From: JAGGAG01 sp964638035
Lineage (GTDB): Bacteria > Gemmatimonadota > Gemmatimonadetes > Gemmatimonadales > GWC2-71-9
DNA: 64,000 nt
Reading direction: 5' to 3'
NCBI GenBank assembly: GCA_964638035.1
Contig: CAZWXD010000011.1
Span: 1 to 64,000, forward strand
Made by a program: the position numbers and the translations under genes. This document shows, piece after piece, positions 18,901 through 26,474 of this stretch (the stretch's first letter is position 1; each line of letters opens with the position of its first letter). The notes beneath the pieces are model-generated. The model was not told the origin of the DNA and made no database searches. It saw nothing but the letters and a program-made list of their open reading frames with translations.

Positions 18901-21900
18901 TCTTTCCGTGGGGCGACCTGAGCGCGCGCTGCACCCGGTCGAACGGCGCGCTGAACACCGAGGACCTGGACGGCGACAACACGCTCAACGCGCGCGGCGC
19001 CAACGACAACGTGCGGCGCTACATCGTCAACCTGGCGGACTCGCAGTACGTGGTCCGGAAGGGGGTGACCGACTCGGTCACCGGGTCAGGGTGGCGGCTC
19101 TACCGCATCCCCCTGCGGGAGCCGATCGCCTCCATCGGCACCCCGAACGAACGGTTGGTGCAGCACCTGCGCGTGACGCTGGTGGCGCCGGACCAGGGCA
19201 TCCCCGACCGGGTGGCGCGCTTCGGCCTCTCGCGCTTCCGGTTCGTGGGCGCTCCCTGGGTGGCGCGGGCCCCGACGCCGATCGCGGGCATCGCGGGGTC
19301 CACGGCCGAGCCGACGGGATCGGTGGTGCTGTCGGTCATCAGCACGCTCGACGCCGACGACCTGGGATACGTGTCGCCGCCGGGCGTGGTGGCCGGCCTG
19401 GCCCAGGTGGACGGCAGTGGCGTGGCGACGGGCGTCCAGATCAACGAGAAGTCGCTGCGGGTGATCGGGATCGGCCTGGCGCAGGACACCCGGGCGGAGG
19501 GTTACCTGCGCTTCCCGGCCGGTGCGCAGAAGTTCCTGGGGTACCGGGAGATGCGCGTGTGGATGCGCGGGGCGCGCAACCAGCTGGAATGGGAGAACGG
19601 GGACGTCGAGGGGTACATCAAGGTCGAGAGCGACGACAACAACTTCTACATGTACCGCACCCGCCTGCACAGCAACGGGGGCGAGGAGGCGTGGAACCCG
19701 GAAGTCCGCATCGACCTGGACCACTGGCGCCAGCTGCGCGCGACGATCGAGAGCCAGGTGCAACAGGGCCTGCCGCCATCGGGCGCCGACGTGTGCGGCG
19801 GCGATCCCGCGGCCTACGTGATCTGCGACGGCCCGTACGTGGTGCACATCCTCAACCCCTTCGCGAACCCGCCCAACCTGAACTCGGTGCAGGGACTCTC
19901 GACCGGCATCCTCCGGGTGGCGGCCGGGGCCAGCGACTCGGTGGAGATGTGGGTCGACGACGTGCGCCTGGCGGACCCCGTCTCCGACGTGGGCGCCGCC
20001 TACGCCCTCGACGCGCGCCTCAGCGGCGGCGACGTGTTCGACCTCTCGCTGGTGGCCACCAACGTCGACGGCAACTTCCGCCCGCTCGGGGCTCAGCCCA
20101 CCTTCCGCACGACCCGGGGCTACCAGGCTGCGGCCAACATCCGGCTGGACCGCTTCCTGTCGCCGAGGGTCGGGCTGCTGCTCCCGCTCAACATTTCCTA
20201 TGGGCGTGCGCTGGTCGATCCCCAGCTCCTCACGGGCAGTGACATCGAGGGCTCCGCCCTCCCCGGGCTCCGGAAGCCCGACAACACCACCTTGAGCGTG
20301 GGGCTTTCGGTGCGGCGCGCCGTCCGGGGCTCGAACCCGATGGAGCGGATCATCCTGGATCCGCTCACGCTCTCGGCCACGGTCACGCGCGGCCGGAACC
20401 AGACCGAACTCAGCCGGACGCTGGCCGACGGCTACTCGCTCCAGCTGTCGTACATGCTCTCGGTGACGCCGGGCCCGAAGCCGCTCGGGCTGGGTGGCCT
20501 GGCCGACATGCTCCCGGGATTCCTGCGCAACAGCGACTTCGGCAACAGCCTGGCCGGCGCGGGCTACTCCCTCTTCCCGACCAGCGTGCGGCTCCAGTCA
20601 GGGCTGGTGCGGGACCAGTCCAACTTCTTCACTTACGTCTCCCCCGTGTCCCGGCCCAGTGACTCCACGGTGGTGTCGGCCCTGGCGCTGCAGCACCTCT
20701 GGCGCAACAACGCCGGCTTCACCTGGCGGCCCCTGGGGCTCCTGTCGCTCGGGGCGGACTACACCACCATCCGCGACCTCCGGGACTACGGCGACACGAC
20801 CGACCTCGGGCGGCTGGCCACCGCCGAGCGCGAGTCGCTGGCCGGCGTGGATGTCGGGGTGGAACGCGACCGGACCCTCACGACGCTCCTCGGCATCGCC
20901 CCCCGGATCTCCTCGTGGCTCCGGCCCCGCTTCACGACCACCAGCGCGTTCCAGCTCAACCGGCAGCTCAACAGCCGGCAGGTGGTGCGCAGCGAGGGGG
21001 ACTCCGGGGCCTTCATCCTCCCGCAGACCTACACGAGCAGCCGGTCGAACGAGGTGGCGATCGGCCTCGACTACGCGCGGGGGCTCCGCCAGGTGATGGG
21101 CGACTCCTCCACGGTGGGCTCGCTCATCCGGCGCTTCCGCGCGCTGGACTTCTCGTACCGGGTCACGCGCAACTCCACCTACGACCTGGCGACCTTCGAT
21201 CCCGACCTCAGCTACATGCTGGGGCTGGGCAGCACCGAGGACATCCTCGAGAAGAACGGCCAGCTCGCGATTGGCGCCTCGCGCGCGGCGACGACCCAGT
21301 TCGTGACCGGCCTGGAGTTCCCCTTCGGGCTCACGGCAACGGTCAACTACACCAGCGGCATCATCGAGCGGTTCCAGCTCGTCGGCGGGGTCCAGCGGCC
21401 GGCGACGATCCGCACCAAGGAGTGGCCGTCGGGCTCGCTCCGGTTCAGCCGCCCCTTCACCGGGGGCCCGGTCACGCTGCTCACGCTGGGGGCGACGCTG
21501 CGCAAGCGCACGGGGTCCACCGACCAGCCGGCGCAGGAGGGCGTCAATGCCTCCTCGTCGTTCATCTCGAGCAAGTCGCGGAACCTCGTGCCCGAGTTCG
21601 CGCTCACCTTCCGGAACGGCGTGTCCCTGGTCGGCACCCTGAGCCTGCTGGACCAGGAGGCCGTGGCCAACGGGGTCGCGACGCTGCTGGACCAGGCCGA
21701 CCTGAACGGCACCGCCTCGTACGCCTTCGCGCTGCCGCGCTTCGTGAGCCGCGGCCGCAAGCTGGCGCGCTCGTCGGTCAGCGTCACGGTGGCGCGGGCG
21801 GAGCAGTGCCTGCAGCGGCTCTCCCAGGAAGACTGCCAGGTGATCTCCAACACCCAGCGCCAGGAGTATCGCGGGGCGATCGACACCGATGTACTGTCGA

Positions 21901-22025
21901 GCCTCACGGCGGGGCTGCAGATTGGGTACACCATCAACGACTTCCGCCACCTCGACCGCAAGAACTCGCAGCTCTTCCTCGTGGCGTCACTGACGCTCTC
22001 GCTCTTCGCAGGGGACTTCCGATGA
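15924..22025 (+). CDS. sprA: Cell-surface protein SprA, T9SS outer-membrane translocon
   Basis: 2033 residues from a GTG start that directly opens a signal peptide (MARALAVAGILLAFPALAWG, then QAPVGG). SprA/Sov is a giant 36-strand beta barrel that forms the outer-membrane channel of the type IX secretion system. Visible family features are the repeated NTEDLDGDNTLNARG segment followed by a YIVNL strand, the FNLRSGGIIGQRLRVN region near the N-terminus, many YXR/LRFR strand motifs and the C-terminal strand LFLVASLTLSLFAGDFR. It is slightly shorter than Bacteroidota SprA (about 2300-2500). TTGTTG/TTATCT (15851-15878, 16-base spacing) is a weak promoter candidate. Its stop overlaps the next gene by ATGA. 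Other core T9SS genes (gldK-N, porU) are not in the window. Confidence 0.92.
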   Translation: MARALAVAGILLAFPALAWGQAPVGGSPDSTRLGVRGSFMLPPLRLHVPPQLGMPWMGGPHIPPAMRQSARDAQLSAALDSAMRARARANTMLGIYGFQAQPADSLQGGLQQDGILGISRKVVDLTLDGTVRLELAADRLKNLRCTPASIQDPASGCSGDINGPRILNQFNLRSGGIIGQRLRVNVDWDTQRDFVNSNNIQVWYEGLEDEFVRRVEIGSVAFRPPPSRYLGSTIPTNNFGINAVFQVGALEMQTLFATQNGSAVAERVYTIGQTTTEPQDRTQRDLDFEYGRFFWMVDPRTLPGYPAIDVLTLDTVPVAPSVRPGQIRIYRYRVPQHNAGVDPNLGGIPACAAQGPGGRAFGPVAWQLLVLGTDYYIDPSGLWIAFAQRIDQRNDYIAVSYITVDGTTVGSFPAAPNPSAGTTCATVDSLRMIAEPLVGADQPSFYHEMRQFYRIAGQDLDLPSLEVDVALNRIERPLPPSNFQTYLAALGLSVPTDPEVIDRVNRIFPRVRDPGAVEVLPESFMVFPHATPFANSAALAQPSERSDSLYRTPIYLLFTQGPPSKFQMRFRYNSVGAGDRSTLRLNALQIREGSEKLYLGGRLLVRGTDYNIAYETGEVTFLSPDLLFGAGVAQVTAQFEERGLFAVAPTSIMGVTGRYDLGRVGVVNVMGMYQREQSAFSRPALGFEAQANLIAGANTQLRFQPSFLSGLVGSLTNGRLQAPTTLDVNAELAFTRPDPNRTGQAYLDEFEAEAGIAVTLRDAAWEFGSLPQSTAGLDPSLGFGLAFEQADAVQMIWQNLVPNDQGGVAEFYPESIDPSIQTSGQVRTPETVLFMTLHADTAGGIVQRNNASRWSQPERPGRPRWRSMQTSLSTVGLDFSRSTFIEFWLYEEGSRPAAAAGVNLILDLGSVNEDAIAVGPDTMVVAGADTTYHGRQYVGLGVLNSERRPNGIFNADVDDIGILADIPDLVTDLGAPLPAFPLCSVVLGTTVQVFPWGDLSARCTRSNGALNTEDLDGDNTLNARGANDNVRRYIVNLADSQYVVRKGVTDSVTGSGWRLYRIPLREPIASIGTPNERLVQHLRVTLVAPDQGIPDRVARFGLSRFRFVGAPWVARAPTPIAGIAGSTAEPTGSVVLSVISTLDADDLGYVSPPGVVAGLAQVDGSGVATGVQINEKSLRVIGIGLAQDTRAEGYLRFPAGAQKFLGYREMRVWMRGARNQLEWENGDVEGYIKVESDDNNFYMYRTRLHSNGGEEAWNPEVRIDLDHWRQLRATIESQVQQGLPPSGADVCGGDPAAYVICDGPYVVHILNPFANPPNLNSVQGLSTGILRVAAGASDSVEMWVDDVRLADPVSDVGAAYALDARLSGGDVFDLSLVATNVDGNFRPLGAQPTFRTTRGYQAAANIRLDRFLSPRVGLLLPLNISYGRALVDPQLLTGSDIEGSALPGLRKPDNTTLSVGLSVRRAVRGSNPMERIILDPLTLSATVTRGRNQTELSRTLADGYSLQLSYMLSVTPGPKPLGLGGLADMLPGFLRNSDFGNSLAGAGYSLFPTSVRLQSGLVRDQSNFFTYVSPVSRPSDSTVVSALALQHLWRNNAGFTWRPLGLLSLGADYTTIRDLRDYGDTTDLGRLATAERESLAGVDVGVERDRTLTTLLGIAPRISSWLRPRFTTTSAFQLNRQLNSRQVVRSEGDSGAFILPQTYTSSRSNEVAIGLDYARGLRQVMGDSSTVGSLIRRFRALDFSYRVTRNSTYDLATFDPDLSYMLGLGSTEDILEKNGQLAIGASRAATTQFVTGLEFPFGLTATVNYTSGIIERFQLVGGVQRPATIRTKEWPSGSLRFSRPFTGGPVTLLTLGATLRKRTGSTDQPAQEGVNASSSFISSKSRNLVPEFALTFRNGVSLVGTLSLLDQEAVANGVATLLDQADLNGTASYAFALPRFVSRGRKLARSSVSVTVARAEQCLQRLSQEDCQVISNTQRQEYRGAIDTDVLSSLTAGLQIGYTINDFRHLDRKNSQLFLVASLTLSLFAGDFR

Positions 22026-22942
22026 TGTTCCGCACCCTCCTTCCCGTGATCGTCGTGGCCACATCCGGCTGCCAGGACGCCTCGCCGCCGCCCCGGGAGT
22101 TCGACGGCGCCCGGGCGCTGCAGTACGCGGCCACCCAGGTCGAGTTCGGGCCGCGCATCCCCGGCACCGACGCGCATCGCCGCATGGGGGCGTGGCTCGA
22201 CTCGATGGCCCGGGCCCGGGCGGACAGCGTGATCGTGCAGGACTGGGAGCATGTCACGGCGAAGGGAGTCCGGCTCCCGCTCCGGAACGTGCTGATGCGG
22301 TTCAACCCGGCCGCCACCGAGCGGGTGCTCTTCCTGGCGCACTGGGACACCCGCCCCATGGCAGACAAGGCGCTGGACGCGGCCGACCAGGCCAGGCCGG
22401 TGCCAGGTGCCAACGATGGCGCCTCCGGCGTGGCCGTGCTCCTCGGCATGGCCGACGCGCTGCGCCAGGCGCCGCCCACCACCGTCGGCGTGGACCTGCT
22501 GTTCGTGGACGGCGAGGACTTCGGGAGCTTCGAGGACACCACCGAGACCCTCCTCGGGGCGCGGTACTACGCACGCCACCTTCCACCGGGCGGGATGCCG
22601 CGATTCGCCGTGCTCCTCGACATGATCGGGGATCGCGACCTGCGCATTACCCAGGAGGGCAACAGCCTCCTCGGCGCCCCCGAGATCGTGGAGAAGGTGT
22701 GGAAGGTCGCGAAGGCCGCAGGGCATGGCGACATCTTCGTCCAGGAAGCTGGGCTCACGGTGGTGGACGACCACGTGCCGCTGCAGCAGGTGGGCATCCG
22801 GGCGATCGACGTGATCGACTTCAACTACGGGTCGAACAACACGCTCTGGCACACGCCCGACGACACGATCGACAAGCTGGGGGCGTCGAGCCTGCAGGCG
22901 GTGGGCGACGTGATGATGCTGGTCATCCGCCGGGAGAAGTAG
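22022..22942 (+). CDS. M28 family lipoprotein resembling glutaminyl-peptide cyclotransferase
   Basis: 306 residues from ATG 22022, overlapping the sprA stop by ATGA (translational coupling). The N-terminus MMFRTLLPVIVVATSGC has a lipobox, so it should be a lipoprotein. The fold is M28: H107 (AHWDTRP), D132 (GANDGASG), E165/D166 (FVDGEDFG), D200 (LLDMIGD) and W276-H277 (NTLWHTPDDT). The final Trp-His-Thr-x-Asp-Asp motif, the GEDFG box and the extra Asp are glutaminyl cyclase signatures rather than those of ordinary aminopeptidases. Such enzymes convert N-terminal Gln to pyroglutamate. Coupling to sprA fits processing of exported proteins, many of which in this window have Gln after the predicted signal cleavage. 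An aminopeptidase activity cannot be excluded by sequence alone. Confidence 0.85.
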   Translation: MMFRTLLPVIVVATSGCQDASPPPREFDGARALQYAATQVEFGPRIPGTDAHRRMGAWLDSMARARADSVIVQDWEHVTAKGVRLPLRNVLMRFNPAATERVLFLAHWDTRPMADKALDAADQARPVPGANDGASGVAVLLGMADALRQAPPTTVGVDLLFVDGEDFGSFEDTTETLLGARYYARHLPPGGMPRFAVLLDMIGDRDLRITQEGNSLLGAPEIVEKVWKVAKAAGHGDIFVQEAGLTVVDDHVPLQQVGIRAIDVIDFNYGSNNTLWHTPDDTIDKLGASSLQAVGDVMMLVIRREK

Positions 22943-22945
22943 GGG

Positions 22946-23674
22946 ATGTGGCGCGTTGCCTGCTGCCTGGTGCTCCTGGTCCCGCCCGTGGCCGCACAGG
23001 ACAGCACGACCGCCCATCGGCGGCCCTGGGATTTCAAGGTGGATGCCGGGCTGGTGAACACGGAGGGGAACACCTCGGTGACCACGGTGAACACCAACCA
23101 GGATTTCTCGTGGGCTGAGCGCCGCTGGCGGGTGGAACAGGACTTCCGCTACCTGTATTCGTACGCCGAGGGACAGACGACCGCCCAGAGCGTGGGCGCG
23201 GCGGTCCGCGGGGACTATGCCCTGCGACAATGGATCCGTGCCTATGTGGGGGTCACCTTCGAGCGGAACCCGTTCGCTGACGTGGGCAGCCGGTTCGAGG
23301 AGGGAGCGGGGTTCCTCTACACGATGGTGCGCACGCGGCGCGACTCGCTCACCGGCGAGACCGGCCTGTCGATCGCCCAGCAGCGCAACCGGGACGGCAC
23401 GCAACAGTTCGACTTCGCGTCGGTGCGGCTCGCGGCGACCTGGGTGCACGTGTTCAGTTCCAATGCGACGTTCCGGCAGCTGGGCGTGCTGCTGCCGGCG
23501 TTCCACGATGATGGCCTGCGGTTCACGAGCGAGACGAGCCTGACGGTGCCCATCACCAAGGTGCTGGCCATCCGGGCGGCGTACCGGGTGCAGCAACTGA
23601 ACGTGAACCGGCTGACCGGAACAGATGCGCGGGTGGACCGGTACCTGACGACGAACCTGCAGGTCAAGTTCTGA
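22946..23674 (+). CDS. DUF481 (YdiY-like) outer-membrane protein
   Basis: 242 residues, starting 3 bases after the previous stop. The signal peptide ends VAA|QDSTTAH (Gln at +1). The mature part has the DUF481 pattern: FKVDAGLVNTEGNTSVTTVN near the N-terminus, repeated amphipathic strands with YLYSYAEG and GDYALRQWIRAYVGVTFERN, and the C-terminal strand RYLTTNLQVKF. DUF481 proteins are predicted salt- or acid-induced outer-membrane barrels of unknown function. Its place at the end of the sprA-cyclase unit suggests co-expression, with a large hairpin-forming repeat immediately downstream. Confidence 0.8.
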   Translation: MWRVACCLVLLVPPVAAQDSTTAHRRPWDFKVDAGLVNTEGNTSVTTVNTNQDFSWAERRWRVEQDFRYLYSYAEGQTTAQSVGAAVRGDYALRQWIRAYVGVTFERNPFADVGSRFEEGAGFLYTMVRTRRDSLTGETGLSIAQQRNRDGTQQFDFASVRLAATWVHVFSSNATFRQLGVLLPAFHDDGLRFTSETSLTVPITKVLAIRAAYRVQQLNVNRLTGTDARVDRYLTTNLQVKF

Positions 23675-23690
23675 CAGGCTGCTCACTGAC

Positions 23691-23850
23691 GGTTCACAGG
23701 GTTCACACGGAGCAACGGAGCAAGCGGAGGTGCACGGAGGGATCCAGCCGGAACGGAGCCCCGATACCGCACCCACAACATGCTGTTCCTCCGTGGCCCT
23801 CCGCTTCCTCCGTTCCTCCCTGTGAATGCCATCGTCCTCCGTGTGAATGC
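23691..23850. repeat. Imperfect inverted repeat built of ACGGAGG-type units
   Basis: The left arm (23691-23741) contains GGTTCACACGGAGCAACGGAG, AGCGGAGG and CACGGAGGG. The right arm (23783-23850) is nearly its reverse complement, with CCTCCGTGG, CCTCCGCTTCCTCCGTTCC and two TGTGAATGCC copies. Together they can fold into a roughly 40-bp stem over a 42-base loop. No open frame uses this DNA. It occupies most of the gap between the DUF481 and HhH genes and looks like an intergenic REP-like or tandem-unit repeat. Confidence 0.65.
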
Positions 23851-23927
23851 CATTGCAAGCGGTGTTGTGCCCCGGCCTGCGCTGCGATGATGCCGGTGCC
23901 GCAGTGGCCTGGTGCCAGGTTGGTTCC

Positions 23928-24683
23928 ATGCCTGGAGAGCATCGTGCCGTGCTTGGTTTGCTGGTGCTGGGCCTGGTTGGCCAGGTCACCCGCCTCGTGG
24001 TCGCCGATCCCGGAACCCCGCCCGGCCAGGTTCGCGTGCTGGGAGCGGTGGGGCCTGGTCCGGTCGCGGCCCGGCGCGACAGCCTCATGGCTCGACACCG
24101 GCCACTGGCGGCAGGCGAACGCATCGACATAGACCGGGCACCAGCCCCCGACCTGCTGCGCCTCCCGGGGGTCGGCCCTGCGCTCGCGCAGCGGATCGTG
24201 GCAGAACGCGAGCAGGGGGGGCCCTTTGGGGACTATGCCGCCCTCATGCGGGTGCGCGGGGTGGGACCGGGGCTCATAGGCCGGTTGGCTCCCCACCTGG
24301 CCTTTTCCGGGGTAGTCCCTCCCACCTGGGCCGGGGATACAACCAAGCCCAAGGCGAAGCGCTCGCGCCGTGCGGTCAGCGTCGGCGTCACCAAGGCGAC
24401 CCCGGGGCCCGGGCCCCTCGTCCTCCGCCCCACGGAGCGTTTCCTCGACGATCCCACCCCCGTGTCACCGGCGGCACCCCTGGTCGTCCGGGCCGACCTG
24501 CTCAACACCGGCACCGTAGCCGACCTCGACCGACTTCCGGGGATTGGCCGGGTGCGGGCCCGGCGGATCGTCGCCTTTCGTGACAGCGCCGGGCGCTTCC
24601 AGCGACCGGAAGACCTCGCCCGGGTACCCGGCATCAGCCTTGCTCTCGCACGTCGTCTCTGGATGGTCGGTGGGGCGCGATGA
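23928..24683 (+). CDS. Helix-hairpin-helix protein, ComEA-like, two HhH units
   Basis: 251 residues from ATG 23928 (upstream in-frame codons fall in the repeat region). A hydrophobic N-terminal segment (AVLGLLVLGLVGQVTRLVV) could anchor it in the inner membrane. There are two separate HhH DNA-binding units: about residues 70-125 (IDRAPAPDLLRLPGVGPALA, then GPFGDYAALMRVRGVGPGLI) and about residues 190-250 (LNTGTVADLDRLPGIGRVRA, then FQRPEDLARVPGI). The family includes ComEA, the periplasmic DNA receptor of natural transformation. It sits just upstream of pilB-pilT-pilC, whose pilus could pull DNA in, so a role in competence is plausible. Duplication of the HhH module is less usual than the single unit of classical ComEA. 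Confidence 0.75.
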   Translation: MPGEHRAVLGLLVLGLVGQVTRLVVADPGTPPGQVRVLGAVGPGPVAARRDSLMARHRPLAAGERIDIDRAPAPDLLRLPGVGPALAQRIVAEREQGGPFGDYAALMRVRGVGPGLIGRLAPHLAFSGVVPPTWAGDTTKPKAKRSRRAVSVGVTKATPGPGPLVLRPTERFLDDPTPVSPAAPLVVRADLLNTGTVADLDRLPGIGRVRARRIVAFRDSAGRFQRPEDLARVPGISLALARRLWMVGGAR

Positions 24684-24761
24684 GGGGCACAGTCGCCGCG
24701 GTCCCCGACGCTGTATCTCGTTGTCGTTCCACCACTTCAACGCAATCACGACAGGGTGGGC

Positions 24762-26474
24762 ATGGCCTCGGTTCCGGTCGGAGTCGACATTCTCCGCGAC
24801 CTCCTTCTGCAGGAGGGTCTGCTGACTCGCGAGCAACTTGCGAGCGCAGCGGCAGAGGCGAAGACCACCCGCCAGCGGCTCAGCTATACCGTGGCCCGGA
24901 TGGGCCTGGTGCCCGAACTCGAGGTCACGAAGCTTCTGGCCCGGCACCACCGGATGCCGGCCGTCGACCTGTCGCGTTTCGAGGTCGATCCCAAGATCCT
25001 GAAGCTGATCCCCAACGACATGGCGTCCAAGCACGTCGTGCTGCCCCTGAAGCGGGAAGGACGCACGCTCACGGTGGCGGTGGCGGATCCCTCCGACCAC
25101 GGCGTGCTCGACGACCTGAAGTTCATCACCCGCTACGACCTCTTCCCGGTGATCGCGGGCGAGGTGACGCTCCGGCAGCTCATCGAGAAGCACTACGAGT
25201 CGCAGGGCGCCGAGCAGCAGCTGCAGAACCTGCTCAAGGACATGGCCGAGGACGAGGACGTCGAGGTCGTGGACGAGCAGGAAGACGAGGTGGCGACCCA
25301 GGCGCAGATCGACGACGCGCCGGTCGTGAAGCTCATCAACGGCATCCTGACCGAGGCGGTGCGGCGCGGCGCGAGCGACATCCACGTCGAGCCGTTCGAG
25401 CACGAGATCCGGGTGCGGTACCGCATCGACGGCGCGCTGGTCGAGGTCATGAAGCCGCCGCTCAAGCTCAAGGCGGCGCTCACCAGCCGCGTGAAGATCC
25501 TCTCCCAGCTCAACATCGCCGAGCGCCGGGTGCCGCAGGACGGGCGCCTCAAGCTCAAGATGGGCAACCGCGTCATCGACTTCCGGGTCTCGACCCTGCC
25601 CTGCCTGTTCGGCGAGAAGATCGTGATGCGAATCCTGGACAAGGGGAACCTGACGCTCGACCTCACCAAGTTCGGCTTCGAGCCCAGGGCCGAGGCCGAC
25701 CTGATGAAGGCGATCCTCAACCCCTACGGGATGGTGCTGGTGACGGGGCCGACAGGGTCGGGCAAGACCACCACGCTGTACTCCTGCCTGCAGCGGATCA
25801 ACACGATCGAGACGAACATCATGACCGCCGAGGATCCCGTCGAGTACAACCTGATGGGGATCAACCAGGTCCTGGTGCGGAACGAGATCGGGCTCACCTT
25901 CGCGGCGGCGCTGAAGGCGTTCCTCCGGCAGGACCCCAACATCATCATGATCGGCGAGATCCGTGACCTGGAGACGGGCGGCATCGCGATCAAGGCGGCG
26001 CTCACCGGCCACCTGGTGCTCTCGACGCTCCACACCAACGACGCCCCCAGCACCATCACCCGCATGATCGACATGGGGCTCGAGGCGTTCAACGTGGCGA
26101 GTGCCGTGAACCTGGTGGTGGCGCAGCGGCTGGTCCGCCGGATCTGCAAGCAGTGCAAGGAACCCACGACCTACTCCGACGAGATCCTGCACTCGCTGGG
26201 CACGGATCTTGATAGCCTCCGGAAGATCCCGTTCATGAAGGGCAAGGGATGCGAGGCGTGCGGCGGGCTCGGCTACAAGGGCCGCGCCGGCCTCTATGAG
26301 GTCATGGCGATGACGCCGTCGGTTCGCCGGATGATCCTGCGGGGCGAGTCGTCGGCCGAGCTTCGGGACCAGGCAGTGTCGGAGGGGATGCTCACGCTCC
26401 GGATGGACGGCATGGTCAAGATCGAGAAGGGCATCACCACCCTCGAGGAAGTCGTGAAGGAGACGGCGGCATGA
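24762..26474 (+). CDS. pilB: Type IV pilus assembly ATPase PilB
   Basis: 570 residues from ATG 24762 (GTG 24756 is an alternative; AGGGTGG precedes). It powers pilus extension at the inner membrane. Domains in order: an N-terminal MshEN/T2SSE_N domain (about 1-150, LLLQEGLLTREQLASA, DLSRFEVDPKILKLIP), an N2 domain, then the secretion ATPase core with Walker A GPTGSGKTT (about residue 329), Asp box, Walker B IIMIGEIRDLETG and His box (HLVLSTLHTNDAPST). A tetracysteine zinc motif is present: CKQC (about 463) and CEAC (about 497). Stop and start overlap pilT by ATGA. Confidence 0.95.
   Translation: MASVPVGVDILRDLLLQEGLLTREQLASAAAEAKTTRQRLSYTVARMGLVPELEVTKLLARHHRMPAVDLSRFEVDPKILKLIPNDMASKHVVLPLKREGRTLTVAVADPSDHGVLDDLKFITRYDLFPVIAGEVTLRQLIEKHYESQGAEQQLQNLLKDMAEDEDVEVVDEQEDEVATQAQIDDAPVVKLINGILTEAVRRGASDIHVEPFEHEIRVRYRIDGALVEVMKPPLKLKAALTSRVKILSQLNIAERRVPQDGRLKLKMGNRVIDFRVSTLPCLFGEKIVMRILDKGNLTLDLTKFGFEPRAEADLMKAILNPYGMVLVTGPTGSGKTTTLYSCLQRINTIETNIMTAEDPVEYNLMGINQVLVRNEIGLTFAAALKAFLRQDPNIIMIGEIRDLETGGIAIKAALTGHLVLSTLHTNDAPSTITRMIDMGLEAFNVASAVNLVVAQRLVRRICKQCKEPTTYSDEILHSLGTDLDSLRKIPFMKGKGCEACGGLGYKGRAGLYEVMAMTPSVRRMILRGESSAELRDQAVSEGMLTLRMDGMVKIEKGITTLEEVVKETAA

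Noticed and set aside
17018..20242. 1074-codon same-strand frame inside sprA
   Set aside because: Composition is Arg/Gly/Ala/Pro shuffled from the sprA frame, with no motif; sprA is intact across it.
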